DNA of 64,000 nt from Zygnema cylindricum (taxonomy: Eukaryota > Streptophyta > Zygnematophyceae > Zygnematales > Zygnemataceae), in assembly GCA_037447655.1 (NCBI GenBank), contig JBBHKE010003546.1, forward strand, positions 1 through 64,000. Reading direction: 5' to 3'. Position numbers and translations under genes: made by a program. Below the pieces are notes generated by a model. It was given only the letters and a program-made list of their open reading frames with translations. It was not told where the DNA came from and searched no databases. Position 1 is the stretch's first letter. Each line of letters opens with the position of its first letter. This document shows positions 10,764 to 22,203 of this stretch, in pieces.

Positions 10764-11640
10764 TGCAACAAAGAGACCTCCATTGGTACTCAGGGTAGGC
10801 AGCTTACTAGAAGCCTTTAGGAAAGCCTCAATCCCTTAGTCTTTGTATGAGTTGAAACTCTGAGACCTCCATAAGTCCTCAGAGTGGACAGCTTCCAAGA
10901 AGCCTCTGGGATAACCCTGACCCCTTTGTGTTTCAGGAAAAATAACTGCCACCCTGACAGACAAAAACTCTGACCAACTTCACCCCTGTGAAGACAAGAC
11001 TCCCCTGAGTCGATAGCAAAAAGAATCTCTGAATTTGCTCCCCTGAGCAGTGAGTTATGGAGGGTCAAAGTTGACCTTTTGTACATAAGCTCTTTGGGAG
11101 AGAGGGTCCTATCTTCTAATTTTTCTAAGTCCTATCTCTCTCACAGACTCTATCTATTGATGTACGGAACCAATCAGATTACAGTTCCGTACGCTAAAGT
11201 ACAGCTGCCGGTGTACTTTATGTACGGACACTGTACGACATGCCCTAAATGTCGACACGTGGTATGTCCGGATTCACTCTTTTAATCCTCAGAGATGCCG
11301 CGCTCCAATGTGACATCGCCACGTGTCATCCGATGTGGCGATGCCCACAAACCGCCAAATTCTTCTTCCGCGATCTCGACGCTAATTCCGGCCGTCCGAT
11401 TAAACTCGTATTTGATCGTAGCCGTAATAAATACATGCGCGGTATTTGTTTCGCTTACGAAATCTATACGCGGTATTGATTCTTTATCCGTACCGCAATT
11501 CGTACTTTTACATACCAGATCTATGTATCCCGTTAACAATTATAGTTAAATGATTTATCCTACGAATTAATGTTTAATTAATTATCGTACTATATAATAC
11601 GTAAGACTACTTCTAGACCTAACGGCTAAGGCTACCGGCT
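10764..11640 (-). repeat. 5' LTR of copia A
   Basis: It starts directly after the reverse-complement primer site (GGTGGGCCCATAACC, 10749-10763) with TGCAACA. It contains the CAAAAAGAATC and TTGCTCCCCTGAGCAG blocks common to the LTRs, six GTAC motifs at about 11160-11235, G-box sequences (GACACGTGG, GCCACGTGTC), and the start of a tRNA-like module near 11610-11640. It is cut there by the gag of element D, so the outer end is lost and the boundary is uncertain by a few tens of bases. Confidence 0.75.
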
Positions 11641-12099
11641 ATCTACTATCTGTCGGCCGGCATTTTCCAACAGCAAAAGCTTCAAGCCATTACAATAGGA
11701 GTTCATATCACCCCCGGTATACTTATAATCCCAAATTTTCCCTGCAGTTATAACCTCATTCTGCTCACTAGCTAGGACATATGACTCTCGTAAGGCCTTC
11801 CATATATCAGATGCTTTAGAGATATTGATATATGTCATGTTCAGATCTTCGGACAGGGGTGGTTTGAGAACATGCAATGCATCCTCGTTTTTCTTTTCAA
11901 AATCAGAATCCGTATCCGGAAAAACACCGGAAATCACATCATACAATCTCACTTGCTTAAGGTAAGACTTAGTCAAATCCGCCCAATATAAATAGTATTG
12001 GCCATTAAACACCGGTATCTGTGAGGGAGGGCCCGTGACCTGTTGATTTGAGACAGCCGATGACCATGAGGAAGAAGAAGAAGCACCAGCTGTTGCCAT
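11641..12099 (-). pseudogene. Gag fragment of copia element D
   Basis: The minus-strand frame begins MATAGASSSSSWSSAVSNQQ, followed by GPPSQIPVFNGQYYLYW, a UBN2/copia gag N-terminus. It continues with a conserved DIWKALRESY segment and SYCNGLKLLLLEN. It is truncated where the LTR of A begins (about 11640-11672), so protease, integrase and RT of this copy are absent. It belongs to a different family from A, B, C, E and F: here the GPPS motif lies about 20 residues inside the protein. Confidence 0.75.
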
Positions 12100-13024
12100 A
12101 ATATTCAGATTACAAAAGAGGAAACTCTCACGTAATCCACAAAAAGACCGACTTCACAATGAAGCCCCAAGCAAACCAGACACAAACAAGGTCTGCAAAT
12201 TTGCCACAATTTAAATAGTATAACAAAAAAACCACATGCATAATTTCTTAGGGTTCTGCCAAAAGATCTCAATGATCTTGCAATTCAAAAAGACACAAAA
12301 ACTGCTTTGCAACTTTTCATTCACAGAATTCCTAACTCCAAAATATTCTAAGTCCTATATATACAAAGTGAACCTACAGCTGATCTACACCATACCACAA
12401 CTACCGTGGTGTGTCGGTACACTAAAAATTAATCAAACTAATCCCCGCCATCTACTGTACAAGTGTTTACATCAATTCTTAACCCTAGCTGCTGCTAAAG
12501 TACGCAGTCAAAGTTAGTCCAGTGAAATGACCGTTCGGTCAATATTTCTCTTCCAAAAATGACGGCGAACTCCATCCGCTGACTGCGTATTCATTCATCA
12601 CCGAAGATGAACCTCCACGTGTAAATCTGGTTCTTCAAGTAAATATGTACTTTGTTAACCAACTTAACCAAACTTGACTTCCCCACGGACCAACACGTGT
12701 ACATAGAGTATACCAAATCTGTGAACTCCCTTTGGAGTTACATACCACACCACATCTTGTCTAAGTCAACTCAGTTTGTACACAAAACCGGCTAAGTCTA
12801 AACTCTCTTTCTCACACAAAAGATATAGAGATGACTAAAGGTTTCCAAAACCAATATTATTACTTCCCCCAATCGATAAATCTATTGGAACCTCCACAAT
12901 AAATTCAAATAGCATACCCATTAAAATCACGTCCTGTACTCACGAACCATTGTGTACAAATGAAACTACACAGACACACGAAACTATCTTTTCAAACCAA
13001 CAAAGTAAACCTTTAATTTCAACA
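12100..13024 (-). repeat. Probable 5' LTR and leader of copia D
   Basis: This non-coding AT-rich block lies upstream of the D gag start. Its outer end reads TTTCAACA on the + strand, which is TGTTG on the element strand, and it abuts E gag sequence at 13025. I did not find the second LTR or a clear primer site, so the inner boundary near 12100 is approximate. Confidence 0.5.
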
Positions 13025-13410
13025 AAAGCTTGATGAGGTGTTTCAGAATAAAGTTATTGGCAGCTAAGTTGGTGTCTTCCTACAATTAAGTGTCAGTCTC
13101 CATGGTCTTCACGATTGCCGCTCCGGGTGTCGTGGGAATAGGAGCAATAGGAGTAAGAGGTGTCTCATTTTCATTCCCCTATTCGGACACACTGCTGTCC
13201 CCATCATCTGCCTCCTCTGCTGCAACGGATGCTGCAACAAAAAACCTTATTCCACCAAACATTGGTGGGGTTCCTTGTGGTGAACGTTTCACTTGTCCAC
13301 TAACAATACCCCAGTATCGTTTTTCACACAAAGCCCCTGTCATCATGGCTTTCTAATAGATAAACCCTGATCCATTGAAGATGGGCACCCTAGAGGGTGG
13401 GCCCATAACC
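13025..13410 (-). pseudogene. Gag start and primer site of copia element E, truncated by D
   Basis: The minus strand gives a gag start like that of F (MGPPSRVPIFNGSGFIY, then a segment resembling GVRGVS/PFP in the antisense frame). It ends in a NFILKHLIK-like peptide at the D junction, where F reads NFILRNLTQ. The primer site GGTTATGGGCCCACC occupies 13396-13410 in reverse. The rest of gag and all of pol of this copy are missing from the window. Confidence 0.7.
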
Positions 13411-14122
13411 TCCAATTGTGTGTCCTCTATTGGACTACAGAATTCAAGAAGCCTCTACATAATTGTTAACTAACCCACTTCCAATGGCAACCACTGTTGC
13501 CCAAGCAAACAAGTTGACAATCTAACTGCATCGTTATGCAGCTTGGACTCCCTTGAGTCCGTAGGAAAAAAAATCTCTGAAAATGCCCAACCAGGCGATT
13601 AGTTATGAGGTGGCAAAGCTGCCAAGTTTATACAAACTCTAAAAGGTAGAGAGGTCGCTACCTACCAAATTCTCTAAGTCCTTAACCCCTCTCAGAACCC
13701 CTATCTACTAACTTACGAACCAATCAAATACCTGTATGGTACAGAAAGGTACTACGACCGATTTACTTTCTGTACGGCCTGTGTATGACAAGGCCATTGA
13801 GTGGACGCGTATACATTTTTAACTCGTCCTTATGTTCCCCGGAATTCCTGTGACCAAATGTTATTGCTCCACGTGTCGCCACGTCATGCCACGTCTATAA
13901 AAGCCGAAGTGACCATTCTGCGATCTCGGCGGTGATATACGCCGTCGGATTAAATCCAAGATTAAATGTCGGCCGTCGAAACAAAATGTCCGATTCATTT
14001 GTTTCATTCGAGATTATGTTCGCACTATATAACAATTGGTTTTATGTCTTTTCATTTGTCATTTTGTTAGTTGAATTCATGGTCTTAAAAATGTTTAAAT
14101 AATTATCAAACATAATGTATCC
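13411..14122 (-). repeat. 5' LTR of copia E, truncated by element C
   Basis: Matches the LTRs of F over about 710 bp, including the AAGTTTATACAAACTCT, GAGTGGACGCG, CCACGTCATGCCACGTC and CACTATATAA blocks. It stops at 14122, where the 3' LTR of C begins. The tRNA-like end present in the F LTR is therefore missing here. Confidence 0.8.
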
Positions 14123-15009
14123 TGAAATTATGTGGTCTCTATTGACCCACAGAATGAGCAGCCTATGTAAAGCCTCTAGGATAATATTTTCCCCTTCCAC
14201 TTTCCCACTGAATAAGCGCCGCCCAGGCACAAAAGTATTATGACCAGCCTCACCCCTATGAGGACAAGACTCACGTGAGTCAAACGCAAAAAGAATCACT
14301 GAATTTGCTCCCCTGAGCAGTAAGTTATGGCTGGTCAAAGCTGACCTTTATAGTTACAAGCTCTCTTATAGAGAAGTCCCTAAATATCACTAAGTCTTGG
14401 TCTGCCTACTCAAGACTACCTGCTACTAAACCCTAGTCCAATAGAAGCACTATATAGGACAAGAAAGTACAATGGGCGATGTACTTATTGTACCACCATT
14501 GTATGACAAGGTCTACAAGGTGACACTTGTCAAATCGGAAGCCATGGTTCCTCTTCCCATTTCTTCGGTATCAAATAATGTGGCGCCACGTGGCACCGCG
14601 TGACGCTATCTCCGTATGCCGCCAAAAGCTCACTTCGCGTAGCGGCTCTAATGTTGGCCGTCCGATCAAAACATATTATACACGGTTCAGATTCGCGTAC
14701 ATGCATGAATTGTTCCTCTTCGTTAGTGTGGTGTTAATTAGCTGTCGCGTTAAAATTTATATATTTTTGAAACCCGTTACGTGTATCGTTTCGGTAACGC
14801 CTTAGTGGTTAAGGCGTACGACTACATAGAAGTCCGCAAACCCAGATTCAAATCTAGACCCAGGCACCATTTTGGTAAAACATCCTCTACTTCTAACTCA
14901 ACCACTTTCTAAATATCGCGGCAGCCATGGCTTGCCTTTGATCCTCGCTCTCTCTCTTTAAAGTGGAAATAAATTAGAGAAGTGAATTGTTAATTACCTC
15001 TTTTCAACA
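14123..15009 (-). repeat. 3' LTR of copia C
   Basis: TGAAATTATG...TTTTCAACA on the + strand (TGTTG...CA on the element strand). It includes GTAC motifs near 14468-14495, GGCGCCACGTGGCACC near 14582, and a + strand tRNA-like block at about 14795-14875. That block has a GCCTT/AAGGC D arm and an AGATTCAAATCT B-box region, and is antisense to the element. Confidence 0.85.
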
Positions 15010-15022
15010 CTCTCGTTAATTA

Positions 15023-17583
15023 TTAGTCACTTTTTAATTTTAATCCACACTTTTCTTTGCAAAAAATCAACTTAGGGGAAGTCATTGATTTCGTCATCAT
15101 GTCCGGAATCATTTCTTTATCAGTTTTATGAACCAGTTTAATAATTTTATTTTCTACCTTCTCTATGGTAAAGCTTTGTCTAAAATCCATATGTTTAGCT
15201 TTGAAGTGATGTTTCGGATTAGCTGCAATAGAGATATGCGCTTGATTATCACAAAAAACATTTTGAGTTCCAGACTTCATGAACCCAAGTTCTTCAAGGA
15301 GAGACTTAACCCACATTAATTATTTGGTTGCAACACATGATGCCAAGTATTCAGTCTCCATAGTGGAATGAGCAATTACTTTTTGTTGCTTCCTACTCCA
15401 ACAACATGCACCGGATCTAATTTGCAACACATATCCTGTCGTACACCGCCTTAAAGGCACATCTTCATAACTGGCATCACTCCACGTGGTGATGTCAGTG
15501 TGCTCCCTTCCCAAATGAAACCACCATTCCCTTGTCCCCACCAGATACCTCATCACCCTTTTGGCAGCCTCCCAATCTTTCTTTGTTGGTTCATTTAGAC
15601 TTCTACTAAGGACACCTACAGCTGCGGCTATATCCGGACGGGTACAATTCATAAAATAGATTAAATTGCCTACAATCTGTCGATAAGGAATATTTTCCAT
15701 AAATTTTCTTTCTATCTCATCCATCTCATCATTAAAAGTCAATATTCCTCTCTCTTCACTCCCATCAAACACTTTCTTCAAATCTATGGGAGTAGTACAT
15801 CTATTTGCTTTTTCTATCTAAAATTTTTCTAGCATATTGCCGATTGCCTCTTTCTGTGTGAGTCTTATAATCCTATTTCCTCTATCTCTCTCCATTTGAA
15901 TTCCCAAAATGTACTTCGCTTCACCAAGATCTTTAATATCACAACGGCTTATAAGATCCCATTTTAGTTTTTTAATCTTATCTAAAGACTTGCTTAAGAC
16001 CAACAAATCATCCACATAAATAGCAATAAATATCACTACATCCTCATCCTCGAATAAATATATGGAGTGATCTGAACTTAGTCTAATATACCCCAAACCG
16101 GTCAAAAATTCGTCCAGTTTTATATTCCATTGTCGCGGGCTTGCTTAAGCCCATAGAGTGATTTTATCAATTTGCAAACCTTGCTTTCTTCCCCACTTTC
16201 CACGAATCCTTGCGGTTGCCTCATGTGAATTTCTTCTTCCAACTCTCCATGCAAAAAGGTCGTTTTAATATCCATCTGGTGTATTTCTATATCCTCTACT
16301 GCGGCTAAACATAAAATGATTCTAACATAAATAAATCTGACTACAAGTGCAAAGGTTTCTTCGTAGTCTATCCCCTCTTTCAAAGTATACCCTTTTGCAA
16401 CTAACCTAGCTTTGTACCTTTCAATAGTATTATCCGGGTTTAATTTAAGTTTAAAAACCCACTTACATCCGATCGGTTTTCGGTCGGGTGGACAATCTAC
16501 CAACTCCCAGGTATTGGCTTCCATGATGGAGGCCATTTGTTTATTTATAGCAGTGATTCACCGACTACTTTTTGGGGTGTTTATGGACTCTAAGTATGTC
16601 TGCGGTTCTTTTGGGTGAGACATCTTTGTGAGTTGGTTATTTACTTGTCTTTCTTGAAATCATTTACTTCTTCTTCTTCCCCCTTCAAAATCGGATGCCG
16701 GTATGGAAGTCATCCTTGGGTTTTGTTTAGGAATATTTTCAGCTTCCCTATCTTCCAATTCCGGTGTCTCATCAAGTTTCTCATCTGTTTCCACTTCGTA
16801 TTGTGGCGTTGCCTCGGATGTTATCATTTCCTCCTTCTCCTTTGGTAGATCTGCAATTTTTTCTTCTTCTCCATCTTTCTTCTCTTCAAAGTCACAGTAA
16901 GAAAACTGATCCGTTTCAAATCTGATTTTGACTTCCTTATTCTATTTGAATGGATCAATAGACTTCTCTTCATTCATCACCATTCTGTGTTTTACCAAAA
17001 TAATATCTCTCTTTTTCAAGTTATACACTCGGTATCCTTTTGTGCTCTCATCATATCCTTCAAGATATCCTGGTTTCCCTCTTCTCTCTAACTTCCATTT
17101 AGTCTTATCGGAATCCAAACTTTAGTCTTGACTTCTGAACACTCTTAAACTAGACAAATGAGGCTTTTTTCCTGTCCACCTCTCATACGGAGTTTCCTCC
17201 TTATTTGTTGAAGTAATGACTCTGTTTTTGATGAAATTAGCATAGTTCATAGACTCAGCCCAAAATAGTAACCCTATCCTCTTATCAGTTAACATACTTC
17301 TGGACATATCTCCTAAAGTTCTATTCACTCTTTCTGCTACTCCATTTTGTTCCGGATTATAGGGAACAGTTTTCTCATGATGAATTCCTTCTTCTTTAAG
17401 ATATTCTTCAAATTCCCTTGAGGTGTATTCTTTCCCATTATCACTTCTTATCTCTTTTATTGAGGTTTCGTGTAGTTTTTCACTCCATACTTTATACTCT
17501 TTGAAACATCTTAATACCTCTGACTTATGTCTGAGAAAGTATACCTTCGTGTATCTAGACCAATCATCTGTGATAGTTAACAT
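15023..17583 (-). pseudogene. Integrase, RT and RNase H of copia C, broken
   Basis: Integrase core is at 17122-17583 (DDWSRYTKVYF, SDNGKEY, EQNGVAER). RT runs 15818-16536 with CKWVFKLKLNPDN, MDIKTTFLHGELEEEI and YVDDLLVLSKS. RNase H runs 15023-15781 with IPYRQIVGNLIYF, SDASYED, DNQAHIS and HMDFRQSF. Frames are interrupted at about 15320, 15815, 16115, 16537 and 17122. Chain joins follow the B layout closely, supporting one family. Confidence 0.85.
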
Positions 17584-18148
17584 CCACCTCTTCCCCCCAT
17601 GTGAAGCATATCTAGCAGGTCCTCAAAAATCAGTGTGAATTAGATCCAATACTTTCTCTCTCCTATATGTGGTTGCTTTTAGAAATGGAAGTCTATGAAT
17701 CTTCCCTTGGGCACATCCACTACAATCATCAAAGGACTCACCATCCTCAAAAATAATACTCTCCACTATTCCATTTTTCTTCATTGTCTTTAATCTATCT
17801 AGATGCACATGCCCAACCTTTTGTGCCAAAGCATCATCTCACTTGCACACGAGTAGAGAACACTCTTTTTATTGCAAAGAACAATTTTGAACATCCCTTG
17901 AGTTCCCTTCTCTGCTATGAAATAAACCTCATTATCGAAGCTTGTTGTGAAGATTCCTTTCCTAGTTCATGTTTGAAACTCCTTTTCATCTAGGACAACA
18001 GTTGAGACTAAGTTCTTGCTAAGCTGTGGAATGTAAAGAACGTCTGTTGGTTTGGCACGTGAAGCCGGTCCAATACGGGGTAGAATATGGAATATCCATA
18101 CTCGAGCCGCCCGTAATAAATGGGTACGAACCCGCCAGTCTCTACATC

Positions 18149-18219
18149 GAGCTGGTGGCACAGTGGGAGTGCGTTCGTAGCTGAAGTGAAAGGTCCCAGG
18201 TTCAAACCCTGGCCGACTC
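18149..18219 (+). other. tRNA-like cloverleaf in left LTR of the TRIM
   Basis: 71 nt with the same fold as the right copy (18434-18504). The D stem GCAC/GTGC is fully paired here where the right copy has one G-T wobble. One acceptor pair is broken (C opposite A). The A-box-like segment is slightly altered (GCACAGTGGGAG). Confidence 0.8.
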
Positions 18220-18433
18220 AATTTTCCCCTGTGTGGGACATACCAAATCCCGGATCTTTAGGAAATCTAACATGGTATCAAAGCCAACGGGATTGCGGAT
18301 GGTTTGACCGGCTTACCCGTGAGGGGGGGTGTTAGATTCGCACGTGAAGCTGGTCCAATACGGGGTAGAATATGGAATATCCATACTCGAGCCGCCCGTA
18401 ATAAATGGGTACGGACCCGCTAGTCTCTACATC

Positions 18434-18504
18434 GAGCTGGTGGTACAGTGGTAGTGCGTTCGCAGCTGAAGTGAAAGGTCCCAGGTTCAAACCCTGGCCG
18501 GCTC
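18434..18504 (+). other. tRNA-like cloverleaf in right LTR of the TRIM
   Basis: 71 nt fold as a canonical tRNA. The acceptor is GAGCTGG/CCGGCTC (7 pairs, one G-T). The D arm is GTAC-AGTGGTA-GTGC, and the anticodon arm is TTCGC-AGCTGAA-GTGAA, with a 7-nt loop whose middle triplet is CTG. The variable loop is AGGTC and the T arm CCAGG-TTCAAAC-CCTGG is perfect. Internal A box (TGGTACAGTGG) and B box (GGTTCAAACCC) suit Pol III. Position 33 is G, not the invariant T, so a working tRNA is unlikely. Confidence 0.85.
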
Positions 18505-19932
18505 AATTTTCCCAAGTGTGGGACATGCCGAATCCTGGATTTCTAGGAAATCTAACAACGTCTGAGAGTGTTACAATTGAGGCCTTTCCATCAACTAAAA
18601 CCTTCAAGTCAACAATTCCAACAAGACTTGTGGTTTCTACTTTACCATCTCCGTACTCTATTTCAAATGTTGGGATCTTTCTCAATTTAGTGAACCACCT
18701 CTTATCTTTGCACATATGTATTGAGGCCCTTGAGTCTATGAGCCACCCATCCTCGGGTGGATCCCTCTTACCTCCGAAATCACACTTTTGTCTCCGTGGA
18801 ATGTCGACATGCTTTTCAGAGGTTTTTGGATAAAGAAAAAGCTCCTCAAGCTCCGCTTCTTGTTCAGTATCTTTTCATCTTCCTCATCATGAACTTGAGT
18901 CAGGAAAGCCTTTTTCTTTCCTCCATCCTTTGAGGTTCCTTGTCCATCTTTCAGTCAAAGATGTGCAAGTTTGACACAATCTGCCATATTGTGTCCCGGT
19001 TTCTTGCAGAAGTGACATAATCCTCATCGAGAAGTTCCTCTCCCATGTCTATCAAATCTGCCACCTCCTTGTCCTCTTCCACCAAATTTTCGATAGGGAT
19101 CTTTCCCTCTCTCCTAATCACGCTTTCGCCAATCAGCTCCTGCAGAAATGCTTGAACACTTGGACTCCCTCTCCTAAGCTCTATGGTGTTTTCTTTCACT
19201 AAAACCATTCCCACTATCTTATCCTAATTCCAATTGCTATCTCCTATGTCATGCAATCGGTTAATGATATTCTCATACTCTTCAGGTAGTTTCATCATTA
19301 ATGTATTCACTCTTTATCTCTCAGGCCATGAGTTACTTCCACTCTCTAGCTCTCCAAACAATGCTCCTAAATCATTGCAATAATTATTCATGCTTGCTCC
19401 TTTATAAGTATAAGTTACGATCTTATTTTTTTCCAACTGTTGCTGCTGCAATGATCCACTCTTATATTTATTAACTAGTGATTCTAAATCTGAGATGAAG
19501 ATTTGACATGCATAAGGGGAATGGCAATGCCCTTTGCTACACTTTTAAGAACAAAGAGCTTAGCAACCTTGTCTTTGTAGCTCCACTTTTCATATTCAGA
19601 TGTGTCGTTCTCAACCCTTGTCAACGTTGTAGGTGGTGCTTCTACCGGTATTGCCTTCGACAATGGTGTCATTTGAGTTGCAACTCCTCCCTTTTCTCAT
19701 TCTATGACAATCTCCTCTACTTCCTCATCTTCATCCTCGGTGATGGTGGCAGTTGTTCTGGCTACTTTAGTGACGGAGGTGCCACAAAAACATGTCCCTC
19801 CAAACCCAGGTGGAGGTGGGCATCGAATTTGTCTAGACACTATGCCCCATAGATGCTTCTCAAATAGTTCTCCCTCCATCATCATTTCCCAATACTAAAA
19901 GGCAAATCCATGAAATATGGGCACTTTAGAAG

Positions 19933-19947
19933 GGTGGGCCCATAACC
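19933..19947 (-). other. Primer-binding site of copia C (half-tRNA type)
   Basis: GGTTATGGGCCCACC on the element strand, directly after the 5' LTR. It is the same anticodon-half site as in A, E and F. Confidence 0.75.
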
Positions 19948-20152
19948 TGAAATTTTGTGGTCTCCATTGACCCATAGAATGAGCACCCTATGTTAAGCCT
20001 CTAAGATAATATTTTCCCCTTCCACTTTCCCACTGAATAAGCGCCGCCCAGGCACAAAAGTATTCTGACCACCCTCACCCCTGTGAGGAAAAGACTCCCT
20101 TGAGTCAAACTCAAAAAGAATCACTAAATTTGCTCCTCGAGCAGTAAGTTAT

Positions 20153-20465
20153 TTTTTAAGTTATGGATAGAAATATGATGAATCGCATGGTTTGGCTATG
20201 TATCTACACAACGGGCACAGACAAAAGCGATAAAAGTGTTCACAAAATTCAGTTTCCTCCAAATTAGATAGTCGCTGGTTTGAATTCTCAAAACTGCAAT
20301 TAATTACTGCACTGGCTTTTTCGCCAGAGCGGCTTGTATGACAGTGCAATTGTGTGTTGACTTTTGAGAAAACGTTTGGTACCAAAATACATATTTCGTT
20401 AAGTTGCAACTATTATCAAAACAAAGGCAATTAAAATTGCCCTCAAGTTTAAATTTTTGTCGTCT
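20153..20465. other. Non-coding host sequence between copia C and MITE 1
   Basis: AT-rich sequence with no LTR match and no convincing reading frame. It forms part of the older genomic background, with the spacer 20785-20887 and the sequence from 27569 on, into which the MITEs inserted. Confidence 0.5.
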
Positions 20466-20473
20466 ATTTGTAC

Positions 20474-20776
20474 CATAGTTTAAAAGTAGGCGTTTTAATA
20501 GTAGGCCTTTGGTCGGCGCCTTTATCGTAAGTTGTGTTACAGACTTTTCATGTAATCTTCTTAGATCGCTACTTTTCAACGACCGTTCGATCGTCCGAAT
20601 TTGACAGTGTAAATAATTTTTTTTGGTCCAAATGTTTTAATTGGTCTAATTTTTGGTCCGAATGTTATAATTGGTCCAAAAGGTCCGAATACAATATGGG
20701 TCTTAAGGACATGTTGTATGTTTTGCGTAGAATATGCATATTGAATGGGCCTATTTTCACCTACTTTCGAACTATG
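20474..20776. mobile_element. hAT-type MITE 1 (303 bp)
   Basis: Terminal inverted repeats CATAGTTTAAAAGTAGGCG and CACCTACTTTCGAACTATG pair with few mismatches. A perfect 8-bp target duplication ATTTGTAC lies at 20466-20473 and 20777-20784. An 8-bp duplication is the hAT signature. There is no transposase. The interior contains several near-repeats of TTTGGTCCGAATGTT. Confidence 0.9.
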
Positions 20777-21180
20777 ATTTGTACATGTAGGAAAAGATGC
20801 ATGTGTGCAGAAAATACATCTTATGTGTATAAAAGTACACGTTTACGCGTACTTAAAAAAAATCCAGCTCTAAAAGAAAAAAAAAGGTCTAAAACCATAG
20901 TTCAAAAGTAGGCGTTTTAATGGTAGGCCTTTGGTCGACACCTTTATCGTAAATTGTGATATGGGCTTTTCATGTGATCTTCTTAGATCGCTTCTTTATT
21001 CAGCGACCCTTTGATCGTCCGAATGTGACGGTGTAAATAACTTTTTTTGGTCCGAATGTTTTTATTCGTCCAATTTTTGGTCTGAATGTTATAATTGGTC
21101 CGAATAGGTCTGAATACAATATGGGTCTTAAGGTCATGTTATATGTTTTGTATACAATAGGCATATTGTATGGACCTACT

Positions 21181-22190
21181 TGCAATTCTGTGTCCTCCAT
21201 TGGACCACAGAATATAGGAAGCCTCTAGTTACTATTTAACTAACCCACTTCAAGCCACAACCACTGCTTTTAATGAAGATAAAATGATAGTTTAACAACA
21301 GCCGTGTCCAGCCTAGACTCCTCTGAGTCCGTAGCAAAAACAATCACTAAAAACGGCCAACCAGCCGATAAATTATAAGGTGGCAAAGATGCCAAGTTTA
21401 TACAAACTCTCAAAAGGAGAGAGGTCACTACCTACCAAATTCTCTAAGTCCTAAATCCCTCTCACAACCCCTATCTACTAACGTACAAACCAATCAAACG
21501 ATTGTAGGGTACAAAAAGGTACTACGGCCGATGTACTTTCTGTACAGCTTGTGTACGGCAAGGCCATTGAGTGGACGCGTGCCCACTTTTAATTCGTTCT
21601 TATGTTCTCGGAATTCCCGCGACCAAATGTCATCCCTCCACATGGCGCCACGTCATGCCACGTCCATAAACGCCAAAGTGACCATTCCGCGATCTCGGCA
21701 GAGATATACGCCGTCGAATTAAATCTGACATTGTATGTCGACCGTCGAAACAAATGTCTTATTCATTTGTTTCGTGCGAGATAATGTTTCGCACTATATA
21801 TAACACTAGGTTATATGTTCTTTAGTTTGTCGTGCTGTTAATCAAATCCATGGTCTCAATAGTGATTAAATATTTATGAAACCTATTGTACCCTAACTGA
21901 CTTCTACGACTGACTAGTTAGAGCTAACGGCTATGCCGCGCTCTACCGGTCAGAGGTTCGAGTCCTGCTGGACTCAACCTTTTGTTGAGAGTGACATAAG
22001 TCACTCTTTAGTCTTGCCTGCTTAAGCTAGGACAGCCATGGCTCAACCACCCTCTCTATCCCTCAGTAACTACGACAAGTATTGTGGGTAGAGAGAGGAG
22101 GTGGAGGCAGGTTGTCCGCCTTTTTCTTTTCCTATATGTAGCAAATTATTTAGACCTAGAAAATACCATATTAAACTAATAATTTTAACA
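21181..22190 (-). repeat. 3' LTR of copia F
   Basis: 1010 bp, TGCAATTCTG...TTTTAACA on the + strand. Six GTAC motifs at about 21483-21557, CACTATATATAAC near 21793, and a + strand tRNA-like block at about 21905-21975 with an AGTTAGAGCTAACGG A-box-like start and a perfect B box GGTTCGAGTCC. Confidence 0.92.
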
Positions 22191-22203
22191 CTCCCCTTTT
22201 TTT
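22191..22203 (-). other. Polypurine tract of copia F
   Basis: On the element strand AAAAAAAGGGGAG directly precedes the TGTTAAAA start of the 3' LTR. Confidence 0.8.

Larger units (their letters stand above)
18045..18557 (+). mobile_element. TRIM (miniature LTR retrotransposon) with tRNA-like LTRs
   Basis: Two direct 228-bp LTRs (18045-18272 and 18330-18557) flank only 57 bp. The internal part starts with TGGTATCAAAGCC, the site for the 3' end of initiator tRNA-Met, immediately after the LTR. It ends with the purine tract GTGAGGGGGGG directly before the second LTR. LTR ends are TGTTAGAT...ATCTAACA, and the 5-bp target duplication ACGTC is perfect (18040-18044 and 18558-18562). There is no coding capacity. 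By eye the LTRs differ at about 17 of 228 positions, so this is not a very recent insertion. Movement would need proteins from another element. Confidence 0.95.
17623..19947 (-). pseudogene. Gag, protease and pre-integrase of copia C, broken, interrupted by TRIM
   Basis: From the primer site leftward: gag at 19484-19890 with a 1-bp insertion just after MGPP, 18951-19214 with the LVKENTIELRRG segment, and a damaged zinc knuckle near 19010. The protease near 18735-18745 reads DSRAS in place of DSGAS. VTLSDV ends at the TRIM (18557) and resumes as LYIPQLSKNLVST at 18044. GAG-pre-integrase is at 17623-17829 with GHVHLDRLK and CSGCAQGK. Confidence 0.8.
14123..20152 (-). mobile_element. Ty1/copia retrotransposon C (same family as B), with nested TRIM
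   Basis: On the minus strand the order is 5' LTR stub (19948-20152), primer site (19933-19947), gag, PR, INT, RT, RNaseH and 3' LTR (14123-15009, 887 bp). The LTR resembles that of B. The 5' LTR keeps only about 205 bp and breaks at GAGCAGTAAGTTAT, so no target duplication can be tested. The left end lies exactly at the break in the LTR of E. A TRIM occupies 18045-18557. Confidence 0.85.

Noticed and set aside
18434-18504. A genuine host tRNA gene
   Set aside because: It lies inside a TRIM LTR and occurs twice at the same LTR position. It has G at position 33 instead of the invariant T, and no T-run terminator follows closely.
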